From: Trebouxia sp. TZW2008
Lineage: Eukaryota > Chlorophyta > Trebouxiophyceae > Trebouxiales > Trebouxiaceae
Direction: 5' to 3'
DNA: 48,043 nucleotides
Assembly: GCA_002118135.1 (NCBI GenBank)
Contig: BDIU01000209.1
Coordinates: forward strand, 1 to 48,043
Made by a program: the position numbers and the translations under genes. The number at the start of each line of letters is the position of its first letter. The stretch's first letter is position 1. Positions 1 to 12,200 of this stretch are shown piece after piece. A model generated the notes under the pieces. It was not told where the DNA came from and made no database searches. It saw only the letters and a list, made by a program, of their open reading frames with translations.

Positions 1-255
1 TTGGTACCCTTTTAAAACCCAGTAGTGGTTGTGTGCTTTCTACGTTACCTAAAAGGTAAAAGGCCAGCCTGAGGGCTTGTGAAAACATGCGAACATAAAT
101 GCACAGACATGAGCACCTTGCTGTATAGCGTTGTGATTGCTGGCTGCTGCATTGGACCCTTAGCAGTGATACTGAGATGGCAGACATCAGTAAGATTGTC
201 ATCAGAGCCTGCACTGGAGAAATTTTGACGTAAGGTGTGGTATTGATGTCTGTAC

Positions 256-3200
256 CTCTTGTGTGCTGATAAAGAAGTCTGCCCGCAGGACGCCCTCAGC
301 TCTGCATGCCAGCCATTGCTGCTGGCCAGTCTTTAGGACAAAGGCGATGCCTCCAGTGAGCAAGGAGCCTTGCAGAAGCACTTGGATGGTGACGGCATGC
401 ACTGCAATGTCAGGTCTGTCAAGGTAAGCTGGGGCAGGGATCCTCTTTAGTGGGGTTTGGTGAGCCCCGCCGCCTGCAATGTCAAGGCCGAGAGGTCTAA
501 TCTGGGTACTGTGAGGTTGATCTATTAGCAGCAAATGGAAGCGCTTATGCATGCGCTTGCAAAGGCCAGAGGTGCAGGCATGTTGGCCGTCATGTGCAAG
601 ATAGGTGCTCTTTAGAGGCATCCAAGTTGTCAAAGCATGTATTGCAGCATTGCGCCTGCTCATACAGTCTTGTGCCAGCGCTCCAAAAGGGATTACCATA
701 TTTGGCATGGCCAGGTGAACTTAGCAAACCTAGTTCAGACATTTGCAAAATCCATACAGCATACCTGCATCATGAGAGTTGCTAGGCTCTGTCGTCCAGC
801 CTGGTGGGGGTGCCTGCCAGGGTCCCCCCTGCCTTGGGGTACAGGCCCAATGCAAGGAAGTCTCGTCCAGAGCACCATCGTCAAAGGCTTCGCCTGCTGC
901 CATGGTGATGATTGCAAAGTACTGGCTGCCCTCTTTGCAAACGCTCTCATGCGCCACAACAGAGCCATCAATGCTCTGGATGCGGTAGGTGCTCCTTTGG
1001 GGACTGGTCCCCTTGAGTTGCTGCATTGGCAACAGAATGGCGTGATTTATCAACATTGGTTGGTGAAGTTGCGCTTGGCATGATTACCAATGTCAGCACA
1101 AGCACAATCTGCCCGCAAACAGGCATTGCAGTGTTCAGGCTGCAGGTGAGGCATGCAGACATAGCACAGCTTGAGTCAACCTTGCAATATGTGTCAGCAA
1201 AAGTGGCTGAGCAGCATCTGGTGACATATCGAGTCAGAGTGCAACAGAAGGCTATGGTCAGCATGGTCAACGACAAACGCAAAAAACCAACTTGGGGACC
1301 ATTTGCTAAATACCTGTCTAGCACCAGTCTGGTCAAACCATGCCTTCTGCTCTTCATGTGCTACTTGGCTCAAATCAGCCAAGGTGATCTCCTGGTCTCT
1401 TCCCTACAAAGAAAAAGGCGACTTGTGTCTACTATATCTCCAGGTATCAAACATCTCGCTCCAAGCCTTGCAATGCACAAGTAGTGTGTAGGCTCATCTG
1501 TTGCAACAGTTTTACTTTGCTGCTGTTCTGTTCAATTGTTGCAACCAATTCGTGATATCTGTTGCAGCATTCAGAATCTACCAGCTTCGCAGCCCCATGT
1601 ATGAGTGCAGGCAAGTTGGCAACTCAGGAGAGGTCCGTTGATCATACCTTGAGATGGCAAGATGCTTGGCGTGCCGTTCTGACAGCGGCTTCAGCTTCAG
1701 CCTGAATACTCTGTTGCTCACTGCGTGCTCGACTTGACTCCCTACGGCAACATACAGCTGATTGACGTGCTGAAACTGCTCTGCTTCTAAGCTGTGCAGA
1801 GCTTGATTGATGTGTAATTGGTTCCACTTATCAATTTGGAAGGCACAGCACTTCAGCATATTTGGCAAGATGTGATCAGTCACCTGCCAGCCCTACTGCC
1901 TTGATGCTAACTGAGATCAGCAGCATCTGGATCTGAATGATAACCTTGTGCAAGCTTGGGGATATTGATATACACCCCAACCACTTGCATGATATGTTGT
2001 CATGAGACGACTGTGAATGCCATGAATAGCCAAAATCTGCAGGTCTAGCAGGAACCATCAGTCAGGTCTGGTCAGGCATTGAATGTTGCTTTGCACATTG
2101 CTATGCTGCAACAAGTACAAGCAGTGTGCCTCAAGCATCACCATTGCAAATCTATGGTTGGGCAATGCACATAAACTGGCAAAAACAGAGGTTGTGCAAG
2201 GGGTCAGCCTCTGTGCAGACAAGATACCTGCGGACTTGTTCTGCTTCATGGCGACTCATGTCGAGCTTCTGCTGAGCCTGCTCTGCCTCGCGCACTAATG
2301 GTCTTGCTGAGTCCAGAGCTGCTGACGCCATAGCCAGGCCCTCAGAAGCTTCCTGCACATTGCCACAAGTTCACCAAGCAGCGCTTAGTGACAAGGCAGA
2401 AATGTGGCTTGCTGTTGCACATCCTGCATAAGATGGCTTGCAGTTCCGTTCTCAGACCAGCACCACAGCAGCCTCTCAAGACAGCATCGGCGTGCTGATG
2501 AGAAGGCAATCCAAGAGGTGTGTGTACAGTGCACAGCAGGCTTCAGCAGAAGAAAGGGTCTGCCTTAGCAGACCAACCAGTTGATGACACAGCCCTTGCA
2601 TCTTGTCATTGTTGCACTGAAAACCAGGGTGTTGACACAATCAACAAAGGAGTCTGCTTGCTTTGTACCTGCTGCATTTGGTGCTGAACCAGCTTTTCTA
2701 TGGCATCAAATTGCTGCTGCAGGGTGCCATGCTGCTTGGCAGACCAGGCAAAGGATTTGCCGCTGTCCACAACAACCCAGTCCTCTGAGGTGCCAATTGG
2801 TGCACCGTCTCCCTCTGCAGTCTCTTCGTTGGAATTGGCCTGCAAGGAAAAATTGCAGTATAGCATTGCTGACAGCCGCTTGCAGTCCTCGCATTGGCTA
2901 CTGATGCTAGACCCCTAGAATGCAAACCATTGAGCAATGCAGGAGCAAAGCGCTTGAATGCAAATCGTTATCTACAGCAAATTTCAGGTGCTGAAAGCTA
3001 GTACAGCAAATACTGCAAGCATCAAGCATAGGGCAAGATAGGCTCTTGCATGCCCCTGATTGTAGCTTCCAGCGTCTACTCATCTTTGCATGAGCAAACT
3101 ATTCAAGAGCAAGCCGACTTGCGCAGTGAGCTGACTTTGACAGCAGCTGGCGCACAGTGAACTCAGTGCTGCTCCAGCATTTCGTCACAAAACTGACATC

Positions 3201-5411
3201 CTTGTACTTGACTGTTTCTTCTTTTGCTCTTGACCTCACCTTCTGTGCTCATGCTGTTCAAGACTTTGCAGCTTGCATGAGCAGATGCAGGCAGATTATT
3301 CTGACCAGCACAAACACGCCGTTCAGGCATAGCTAGACCAGCATTTGAAAACGCAATAGACCTGGCGGGCTCTGGCTCTGTCTGTCTTCCTCTGCTCCCA
3401 AAGAGCTTTCTTAGCATGCTTGTCCATGCCTGCGGGTATAAGAGCCCGCTCCTTTGGAGCTGGGGGCGTGATTGGGGCATGCTCTGTGTTGCTGTCCTTG
3501 GTCTGTCCAGCCACGTTGATCGCCTGAATAGGAGAGCAAACAACATTTGATAGTATGCTGAGTCAATCCAGCATTTCACTGGACCTTGCGTTTATGTCAA
3601 GTATGAATGGATTTGGCCAACAGCAGTGCTGGTTTACTGACACAGCAGGATCTGTCATGTCAATTTGCATGCATCAACAGGTCATGGTGTGCATGGACAC
3701 GGTGCAGCTGCATATCATGCAGCAACACTGCCACTGCCATTGACAATGTTGGCAAGGATGAGCGGCATATCAGCTGGCAGACCTGTGAATTGAAGCAGTG
3801 CAGCATGTGTCTGCCCCATATTGCACAGCTCTTGACACCAATGACTAGTAGCATTTTGACCCAGCGATGACCCACCAATGACTAGTAGCATTATCAGTAG
3901 CATTATGACCCAGCGACTATCAACATGCCCACCTGATTCAAGCTGACAAAGAAGTCTTTGTTGTCAGGTCCTGACAGCCAATCAGGCTGTGTGCCCTGAG
4001 CCCGTTTCAGCACAAACTGGATGCCGCCAGTTCTGCTCAAGACACCTTCCAAGGGTATCTGCACCACAACAGCCCTGGCTGTGCGACCTGCAAACGGGCT
4101 GCCAGGCTGTCCAGCATAGCGTCCCAGTGGAGTTTGCCATGCTTTGCCTGCAGCATAAACTCATGCTCATGTGTGCCTTGTGCAGACTGTTGAATTGCAG
4201 CTGAGCATCATGTCTCAAAGCGGTCTTGCATCAGCATCACATCTACTGGTTGCCACAAATCAGCTTTGTAACATGCGTTGTTCGAGTGATTTCCTGCGTG
4301 AGCTACATTTACCATTTGCCACAGCTCAAGTTTATGCTACACATCTGTTGATCTGCCTGCCAAGCTGTGAGCAGTAAGAGCTTGCGAGATACCAAGACAT
4401 TAGACTGGCCTGATCAAGCTTGTAAATGCTGACCTGCACCATGCGAGTAGTCTGGGTCAGTATGCCAGCCAGGTGGGGGCTGTTGCCACTCTTGGCCCTG
4501 CCCTGAGACACATGCCCAATGCAGCTGAACGCCCTCCAAATCACTCTGGCCAGAAGAAGAGCCAACAGCAATAGCCACAACAGCATAGGGTCTGCCATCA
4601 GCTTTGACTGACGCCACCTGGCCCACAAGACTGACGTCTTCAAGCTTTGCAGCCTGTGACTCTATTCTGGAGACCCTCTGCAGAAGAAACACACCGTTTT
4701 GCTTAAAGGATCCAGATTGCAAAGGTGTTCAAGCATTCCATGATTGTCCAGCTGACAGTGACCCGCTGCACGGTGTTAGTGTAGCAAGTGTGCCAAATCA
4801 CTGCCTCAGCAGCCTGGCAGTATGCACCTCCTGTATGGTGCCAAGCCAGTGAGATGATCCACCTGAAAGCTTGATGCTGAAGGGTGGGCTTGTTGCCATC
4901 TGTCCAACCTGCTGTTTGCCAGACTTGCAAGTGACCCTGGTGCACAGCCCTGCTGCGACGCAAATGAGCCTGCCAGGGCATCTGAAGCAGCTTGCAAAGC
5001 TTTCTGTGCTGCTGAGTTGGCTTCTCGAAGGTCACTGTCAGCGGCACCTTCAGCCCTGCATTACAGGAGTAGCAATAGTACCTATGGCCTCTACAGTGTG
5101 TTGGGCATAGCTTGCACTAGCTAAACTGGATGTACCTCTTTGCTGTTTCAAGCTTGCCAGCAGCAGCATCTGCAGCAGATTCTGCATTTTCGGTGCGCTT
5201 TATAAGCTCTGAAGCATGTCCATAAGCTGAATCAGCATCAGACCTCAGCTTGTCCCATAACTGCAGTTGTATTGCACATGGTCAGTGAGTAGCGGTGCTA
5301 GGGACCGAGGACCATGACGCACAGCACCACCTGCTCAGGCCGAGCTTCAACAGAAGCTGCCGCGGCGACAGCTGTCCGAGTCTGCTTTCCGAAACGAGAG
5401 CCTGCAACCAT
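256..5411 (-). CDS. Plastid-type protein with two CBM45-like starch-binding modules and coiled coils (3' end off window)
   Basis: Probable exons in coding order: 5411-5331, 5260-5136, 5055-4863, 4677-4434, 4147-3933, 3523-3362, 2839-2669, 2352-2228, 1801-1648, 1403-1314, 1020-765, 473-256; intron phases agree throughout. The chosen ATG gives an Arg/Ala/Ser leader (KQTRTAVAAAASVEA) resembling a chloroplast transit peptide. Residues about 28-133 are Ala/Glu/Gln-rich and probably coiled coil. CBM45-like module 1 spans about 134-286 (LHWACVSGQGQEW, then GGIQFVLKRA and DNKDFFVSLN); module 2 about 521-678 (LHWACTPRQGGPW, GGIAFVLKTG, ADFFIST). More helix-rich exons lie between them. In plants CBM45 pairs occur in glucan water dikinase (GWD) and plastid alpha-amylase AMY3, so starch binding in the plastid is likely. 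No catalytic domain is visible; it would lie left of position 1. Exon 1801-1648 has two open frames, and an extra small exon near 2616-2528 is possible. The family is fairly secure, the exact exons less so. Confidence 0.7.
3837..3916. repeat. Short imperfect tandem repeat in an intron
   Basis: The 19-base string ACCAATGACTAGTAGCATT occurs at 3837-3855 and again at 3874-3892. A partial third echo of its end, and two copies of GACCCAGCGA, surround it. It lies within the intron between the exons ending at 3933 and beginning at 3523, so it does not affect the protein. It looks like a recent local duplication. Confidence 0.85.
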
Positions 5412-5619
5412 GCGTAGGTGATCAAGGCTGAACGCCGCAAGCTATTTGCAGCGGGCGGCTGATGAGCAAGTGGTTTTGGCTCACATGGTGCTAGCCTGAC
5501 AAGCTGAGGAGACTGCCTCGGACCCCACGGAACCGTGCAACGAGCAGTTCGTGAGTCCTGCTGATGGTGTCGTGCAAGTGCTGATTCAGCTGCTCCAGGC
5601 AATCTAAAGCAATAGGACG

Positions 5620-5838
5620 TCATCGATGCTCATCAACTTCTCGAAACATGCAGTTGTAATGGCGAGCTGGCTGCATATGCCGTCTGGCAAAGAGCCGTGG
5701 CGGTTTAAACCTATTGAGCTCGTCAAAGGTCGAGTCCAGGAACGATTTGAGCGGTGTGCATAGCCATGACTCAGTAGCAACTGCTTCTTCTTCTTTTTGC
5801 ACCTTCTTTGCAAGCAATTCAAGCGCTAGGGGCGTCAA
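5620..5838 (-). other. Orphan open frame, possible exon of an unmodelled transcript
   Basis: This 72-codon minus-strand frame encodes a protein-like, charged helix (LAKKVQKEEEAVATES) followed by LDSTFDELNRFKPP. The frame has a stop shortly upstream and no upstream in-frame ATG, so it would need splicing to an unknown 5' exon. It could be a leader exon of the neighbouring CBM45 gene, a small independent gene, or chance. I do not recognise a family. Confidence 0.2.
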
Positions 5839-6094
5839 GCTTCGGTCAGACAGTGCTCAAGTTCGATTGCTGAGATCTTGTATAGATGGCCTCATGGAAA
5901 CAAGGGTATCGGCAGTCCTGATCTGTCATGCTGCATGATTTAAGCATGATGGTCCTCCATCGTGCCACCACAAAATTTGCTTTGGAGAGCGCAATCCACA
6001 ACATTACAGCGAAGGTTGTCAGGCAGAGCAGCTAACATGCTGACAGAACTTCATCATGCTGCACGACACCGTCAGACAAGTGTCAGCCATCCTC

Positions 6095-6102
6095 AACCCT
6101 AA
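6095..6102 (+). promoter_or_regulatory. Telo-box (AACCCTAA)
   Basis: AACCCTAA lies about 127 bases upstream of the UTP20 ATG, within CAACCCTAAATCCCGAACCC. In land plants this telomere-like box is a known promoter element of ribosomal-protein and ribosome-biogenesis genes. Its place in front of a ribosome-assembly gene fits that role. An 8-base match alone can be chance. Confidence 0.45.
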
Positions 6103-6228
6103 ATCCCGAACCCTGTGGTTCCGGAGCCTGGTTCGCAGCCAGCTCCCCCGTCACTTTGCTCTCGGAGCTTTCAGCTTTTGCAAAAGTTCCGACATCAAAC
6201 TCATTAGGAACGTTGGCAAACAAGCACG

Positions 6229-9200
6229 ATGTCTGCGTCTGAAGATGAGCAGTACTGCGAGCACGATAGACCGGCCAAGCGCCAGAAGACGTTCACCTTC
6301 CAACGTTTTGCTCAGCGAGTGCAGCAGGTACAAGCGACTTACAAGTGTTCGGAGCTGCGCACCATCTGTGATCTACACCACTTCTTGAATTTGTTCTGTG
6401 CGTGTAATTTCCATACATTTGCGCGTGGTGCAGGTCAACGTCGATGTGTACCGTCAGTTAGGCGAAGTGCGGTCGGAGCCTTTGCCTGGCTCCAGCTCGT
6501 TTTTCCAGGTATGTATATGCTGTGTGTGTTCCAATATGTCTGTCGTCTTGAGTGCGGTTTGAGCGAATCCGTCAAACTGGCTTCTTTTGCGCAGGAGCAA
6601 GTATCAGAATGCCGCGAGCTGAATACCACAGCAGAATGGCTTGCAGTTGCAAGCGCTGCCAACCCTCTGGCTATGAGTATGCCGCTGTTGCTGCATCATC
6701 AGGTAAGTCTTGAACGTCAACTTGCTGTCACAAAACTTGCAAACATTGATGATGCCGTTGCAATTGCTCTAGTGAAAGCATGTTTCAGCAAACCATGCTG
6801 ATCACTAGCGTATCCATTTGGACGCCCTGTCCTGTCAACAGTGGACATCATTGGCACTTTTGCCATGAGGTTGTGATCATCACAGCACCTCTCATACATT
6901 GCTTGCTGTGCAGGCCCAAATTGTGGACATTCTACTAGGTGTAGTCAAACTTGAGTCGGCCATTAGTCTTCCTCCTGTTCTGCATATTCTCAGCTGTCTG
7001 GCACGAGATCTGCAGCAAGATTTCTTGTCATACCTGCCACGGGTCCTGAGCAAGCTCTGCAGCCTTGTCGAGTCAGGTACAGCTCTCTTGCCAGACTATC
7101 GCACACAAATTTGTGGCGATTGTTATAGGAAGCGACTAGATCAGGCTCAATCTTAGCCGTGTCATGGGGAAGTCGTCCAGCTACCTTGGACGTGTTGCAC
7201 TTGTTGTGAGAAGATTGCCTACACCTGGCAGCACGTTTTGCTACTGTGTCTGGTTGTAACTGTCAAACATGGCGCTGTGCCCTGAATGCTGCTTTGCTAA
7301 ACTTCAGATCACCACCACATGGCTGACTGCTTCAGCGCACCTAGGATCTAGGCTTGAATTAGTATCACCAGTTGGACTTGCATGTAGTCTGAACCCACGT
7401 AGAGCCTCTGACTTTGCTGCACTGCGCAGGGGCAGACAGGCACCCTGAGCTACTGTCAGATGTGTTCAGCAGCCTGTCAAACATCTTCAAGCACCTCATC
7501 AAGCATGTAGCACCAGAGCTACCCTCAGTATTACGCAACAGTGCCCCTTTGCTGTACTCTCCTGCTGCCCATGTCAGGCAGCTAGCAGCAGACGCCCTGG
7601 GCTACCTCTTCAGGCATTCCAGCTCTTCAGTGATGAGAGCTGCAGTCCAGACAGTGCTGGCTCAGCATGCTTCTGAGCCTTTACCAGGTAAGCAGCCAGT
7701 ATGTGCTGTCTGTACTGTATGTTTTTTATGCAATGATGTACTGAGAGGAGCTTCCTCACAGTCTGCTGTGTGTGGACAAGACCCATGATCATCACTGGCT
7801 GTAGTATTACCTGCAGGAAATTGCAGTGCTGCTCTCAGAGTGCTGCTTGAACTGACTACTTGCTATGACTGCTTGCATTGAGTGCTTGACACCGCCAACT
7901 TTCTTTTGACAAAGACAAAAAGAGAGAAGAAAGCAATCAATGACAAGCATGCAGATTCACTTGTGACCTTGTGCTACAGAAAGGTGTGATGGTGCTGGCA
8001 GACTGTTGGCGGCAGCAGTGAAGGGTGTCAGCAACGGCTTGCACAGCCGAGCTCCAGCGCTCCTGCTGTTCCTGCTGCAACAGGATCTCCCCACATCTGT
8101 GGCCTACAAGCAGCATCAGGTGACCCTGACCTTGACTTTCATTGGCACTGACGATAAGAGGTCATCAGCAATGCTAGTATTGTGTATGACTAGCAGCTTG
8201 TGCAAGTAGCAGTTCAGCATGATGCACTATGGTCGCCTTTGGCAGTTTTCCCTCCTGAACACAATTCAGACTCTGTACAGGCCCATCAAGTCCTCAAAAC
8301 TTAGCTACAAAGCGCTGTATGTCTGATGCAGGCTGAATTGCTGTGCGCAGATGCAGCAGCAGTGACTTGCAAGACCCTGGAGCACTTGCTGCATCACTTG
8401 CGGCGAGGCAAGGGACAGACACTGTGGAAGTGCTTGCTGGACACAGCCCAAGCCAGACTAGCCCTGGTGAATGCTTCAGGTACAATCACCCAGGCTGCAT
8501 GGCTTGCATTGCACCATTGCCAAGTATGGACCCTTTTCATTGTGTCTGCATGTCATGTTTGTGGTCAAAGCCTCCTTGCTTTGGCTGCTTTGCAACACAG
8601 GCATTGCATCATGATGTTACGCGAGGGCATTGCTCAAATGCAGTCACGCTGTTGTGGCCAGTGTTTCTGTCGTGCGTTGCATGTCTGTAGGTGTAACATG
8701 TCAAGGTGCTGCAGCTTTACACACGCTTTTTGTGTTTCTGGCGGCAGGTTCAGACAGTGTCAACGCTCTCGCAAGCTTGGCAAGAGTCACAGCTCACATT
8801 GCTCAGTGCACTGAGTTCATTAGAGGCAGCCGAGTTGAGGATTACAGACCCCTCCTTGAGCTCTTGGCCAAAATAGCAAAGCCAGCCCTGTTGTCACCAC
8901 CATCAACAACCACAGCAGAAACAACTGCAGCAGCAGCAGCACAGGCAAGATCTGCTAAGAAAGGAGAAGCAGCTCAGCAGGTTGCTGACGACCAAGAATT
9001 GGATTTTTCAAAAGAGGCTGACATGTTTATGGGGGTCACTCTGAGTGAGCAGGCTTTGCGACTCATGACAGCCATAGTTGCAGGTCATCAACAGGTGAGT
9101 CTTGTGCTGTGTGAGTTTGCTGTTACAGTGTGTGCGTGTGTTGTTGTAATAGCATGGCCAACTGTGTCATGCTGTTGAAACTTCAGTTTGTCTAACGAGC

Positions 9201-12200
9201 ACTGAGGTTTGCAATTGCAGACAATTGCATTCTCTGCCTTGACGTACAGAAAGGACAGGAAGCAGGGGCACATTACACAGGAGTACTGTTTATTCATGCT
9301 GTCATGCTTCATGCTTACTCTTGCACTAGCTGCTTGATGTGGCACTTGCTTACCAGCTCAAGAGGTGCCCTTTTACTGTACATACTCGGCGTGAGCTGAC
9401 AGAGCCTGAATCTGAAACCCTGCAAAATAGCATGGGAGCATATTTGCAGCATCAAGGCAAACTCCCGCTCCTCAAATTGTCTGCCTGGAAAACATTTGCG
9501 CCCTGGTGTGTACACCAACCCCCTGCAGTGGAACGCACAGCATGATGGAGCACTCAGCAGTCTCAATGTATTATTGCAGGCAGTTGGTGCCAGCACAGGC
9601 CTGACCGCTTTGACCCGGGAGGTTCAAGCATGGTCACCACTACTCTCCTCAAGTCATATCATACAAGTTCTTCCAGCAGTGCAGCGTCTAATCAGGCAAC
9701 CTGCTGGCGGCCCAGAAGTTGCTCAAATGCTTGGACCACAGCTGATGGCAGCGGTGGGCAGGGCTGTTTTGTCTGGGGATGCCTCGCTGCAGCAGCTTGG
9801 GATGCCCCTGCTGGTGGAGCTGTGCAATGCCCTCAGCCCCTCAGGCAGTTTGGCACAGCCCTCTGGACTGCCAGTCATCCTGAAGGCTGAGAAGCATGGT
9901 GTACAGCTGGCAGCGCATGTGAACAGCTTAGTCAGCAGTTGGCCACAGTCCGCCACTGCTGCAGACGGGTCCACAGCTGCGGCCAGCACTTTGGGCAGTG
10001 GGAAAGCGACTGTGGCAGCAGCCTGGGCAGCAGTATTGTGCTTGCCACAAGCTAATAGCAGCTTGGTGCAAGTCAAGAAGCTGCTGCAGTCTCTTGTCAA
10101 GGCAACCAGTAACGTCCTTCAGGACATCTCGCAACCTGACAGCAACAGCAAGTCAGCTGGTCCAGCCACAACACGTGATAGCAGCTCTGCTGAAGAAGTG
10201 CTCTTCTTGCATTGCTATGCACGAGGGGTTCTAGGGGCTGTGCTGGAGTCACATGATCCTCAGGAGCTGAGTCAGCACCTTCATGACACGCTGCAGCTGA
10301 TGAGTCAGCATCCACTCAACTTCCATGTGGTGCAGTGCGCTGCTGAGGTGGCAAGCTGTGCTGCCAAAGGAGGTCACAAGTTGCCTCTACAGCAACTTCA
10401 GGTGCAATTCTGGCTTCTGCATGATGAACCCATGTTGCATCTAGTCCAATGTCGCCTGGCGTTCACACTGCATTATTGTGCTTGTGCGATACATGTGTAA
10501 TCTAGCAGCGTGAACAACTATTGGTCAGCCCCACCGGCGTCACTCGTTTCTATGCACAGCAGATGGCATGGCCTTTGTCAGTCTGGCAATGTATGGTGCC
10601 CCATACACTTGGTTGCTTGTCTGCCTGCAACTGCCGGAAATAGGACTTGCTGCTGATCTGGTAATGGTTACTGTGCCGCAGGAGATCTTGCCTGCTGTGG
10701 AGCCCAATCTGTCACATCCCTCACAAGCCATGCGCTGCGCCACGCTGCGCCTGCTGTGCTGTTTTGACCAGCCTGCTATGCTTTCAGACAAAGCCTCCAA
10801 GACAGGCAACAGCTCCCAAACCAGCCAAATCTTGCCAATGTGCTTGAGCATACAGTCACAAAGCTGCACAGTTGACTCTGGCAGACAAGCGGCTGTTACC
10901 ATTGGTAAACTGCAGACTTACCTGGAATACGGTCAGGTCCCACCAGAGCAGAAAGGGGCTCTTGTGAGGTGCCTAATTGGGATGCTGCATATCAGATTTG
11001 CCCTGTTGTGGCCGCCTTGCACAGAGGCTCTTGCAACTGCCCTAGACCACAGTCCTGAAGCTTCCTGGCCACTGGTGTTTGAGCAGCTTACCACTGCTCA
11101 GGGTGCTTTCCTGTCAGGCATGTCAAGTGTCGCCACCGCCGGCCGCAGCAGTGGGCAGCCTGCAAAAGCTCAGGACTCAGCTGAGATGCCTCAGCTGCAG
11201 GCTGAGCTGGCAAAAGCTATGAGCAGTGGGGATTCAGACCGCAATGGCGGCTGCACTGATTGCACTGTGCGGCTGGGCAATGTGCTCAAGGTACATTACA
11301 CATCAGCATGTGGTACTGCCTTACCTTAGACATCAACATGTGGTATTGGCTGCAAGTTTTGATAGTGATACCAATTGCATCAGGTCTAACCAGAAGGCGT
11401 CTCTGGTATAGCCTGGAACCCAAAATCAAAGGTTTTGACAGCTTGCCAGGCTAAGTGAATTTTGATTTGCATTTTGCTGAAATGACTAGGTAGCTTGGAT
11501 ACAAGGCAGCTTGTGAGCGCATCATAGAGAACTTGTGTCCTCTGACCTTCAGTCCCTTCATTCTGCAGTTTCAATGCCCCCTTGCCATGCGATTATCTTG
11601 TTTTCCAGCTTAGCTTTTGCTTGCTGCTATGTAAGTTTACTATGTGATGATAAATTCTCAAGACATGTCATGCTGTGTCATGCAGGCAATGACCAAAACC
11701 CCTGCTGGCTGTCTTGATGCTCAATCCAGGGACTGGGTCCCTCTCTTCATCACCTTCTCTCACGCCAGACGTAGCAATGCACAGGCAGACAGCCACACAG
11801 ACCCTGACTTACGACCTCACACAACTACCAACTCAGGCTCAGATGTAGATGACAGCTCTGACTCAGAGTCAGACTCTCAGACTCAGCAGCCAAAGTCACA
11901 TACAACTGCAGCTGAAGGCATTGCAGCAGCAGCAAATGTGTCTCATGCTGGAACACAGCAAAAGCAGGTTATGCATGAAGTGCATGTGGGTGCAAAAGCT
12001 TGGAGGGGTCAGCTGAAGTCATGGCTAGGCTTTATGGGGGCTGTCAGGGGGGCCAGGGGGGGTTTCAGGTCTGAGGATCTGAAGCAGTGCGTGGTGCAGC
12101 ATATCCAGGACACTGACAGCGGTGTGCAGCAGGCAGCCCTGAAGGCCCTTCAGGTACAACAGATTGCCACGAGGAAACTTTGTGTTGTCCTGGTTCTCCA

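Larger units (their letters stand above)
5412..6228. promoter_or_regulatory. Divergent intergenic region between the CBM45 gene and UTP20
   Basis: About 0.8 kb separates the two divergent start codons, so both promoters must lie here unless 5' introns exist. I see a telo-box near the UTP20 side (listed separately) and no clear TATA box. An unexplained minus-strand open frame lies at 5620-5838 (listed separately). The start-codon positions are inferred, so 5' UTRs occupy part of this stretch. Confidence 0.5.

Noticed and set aside
637..1083. Plus-strand frame of 148 codons near the left end
   Set aside because: It is antisense to the second CBM45 module exon, whose minus-strand reading has clear family motifs.
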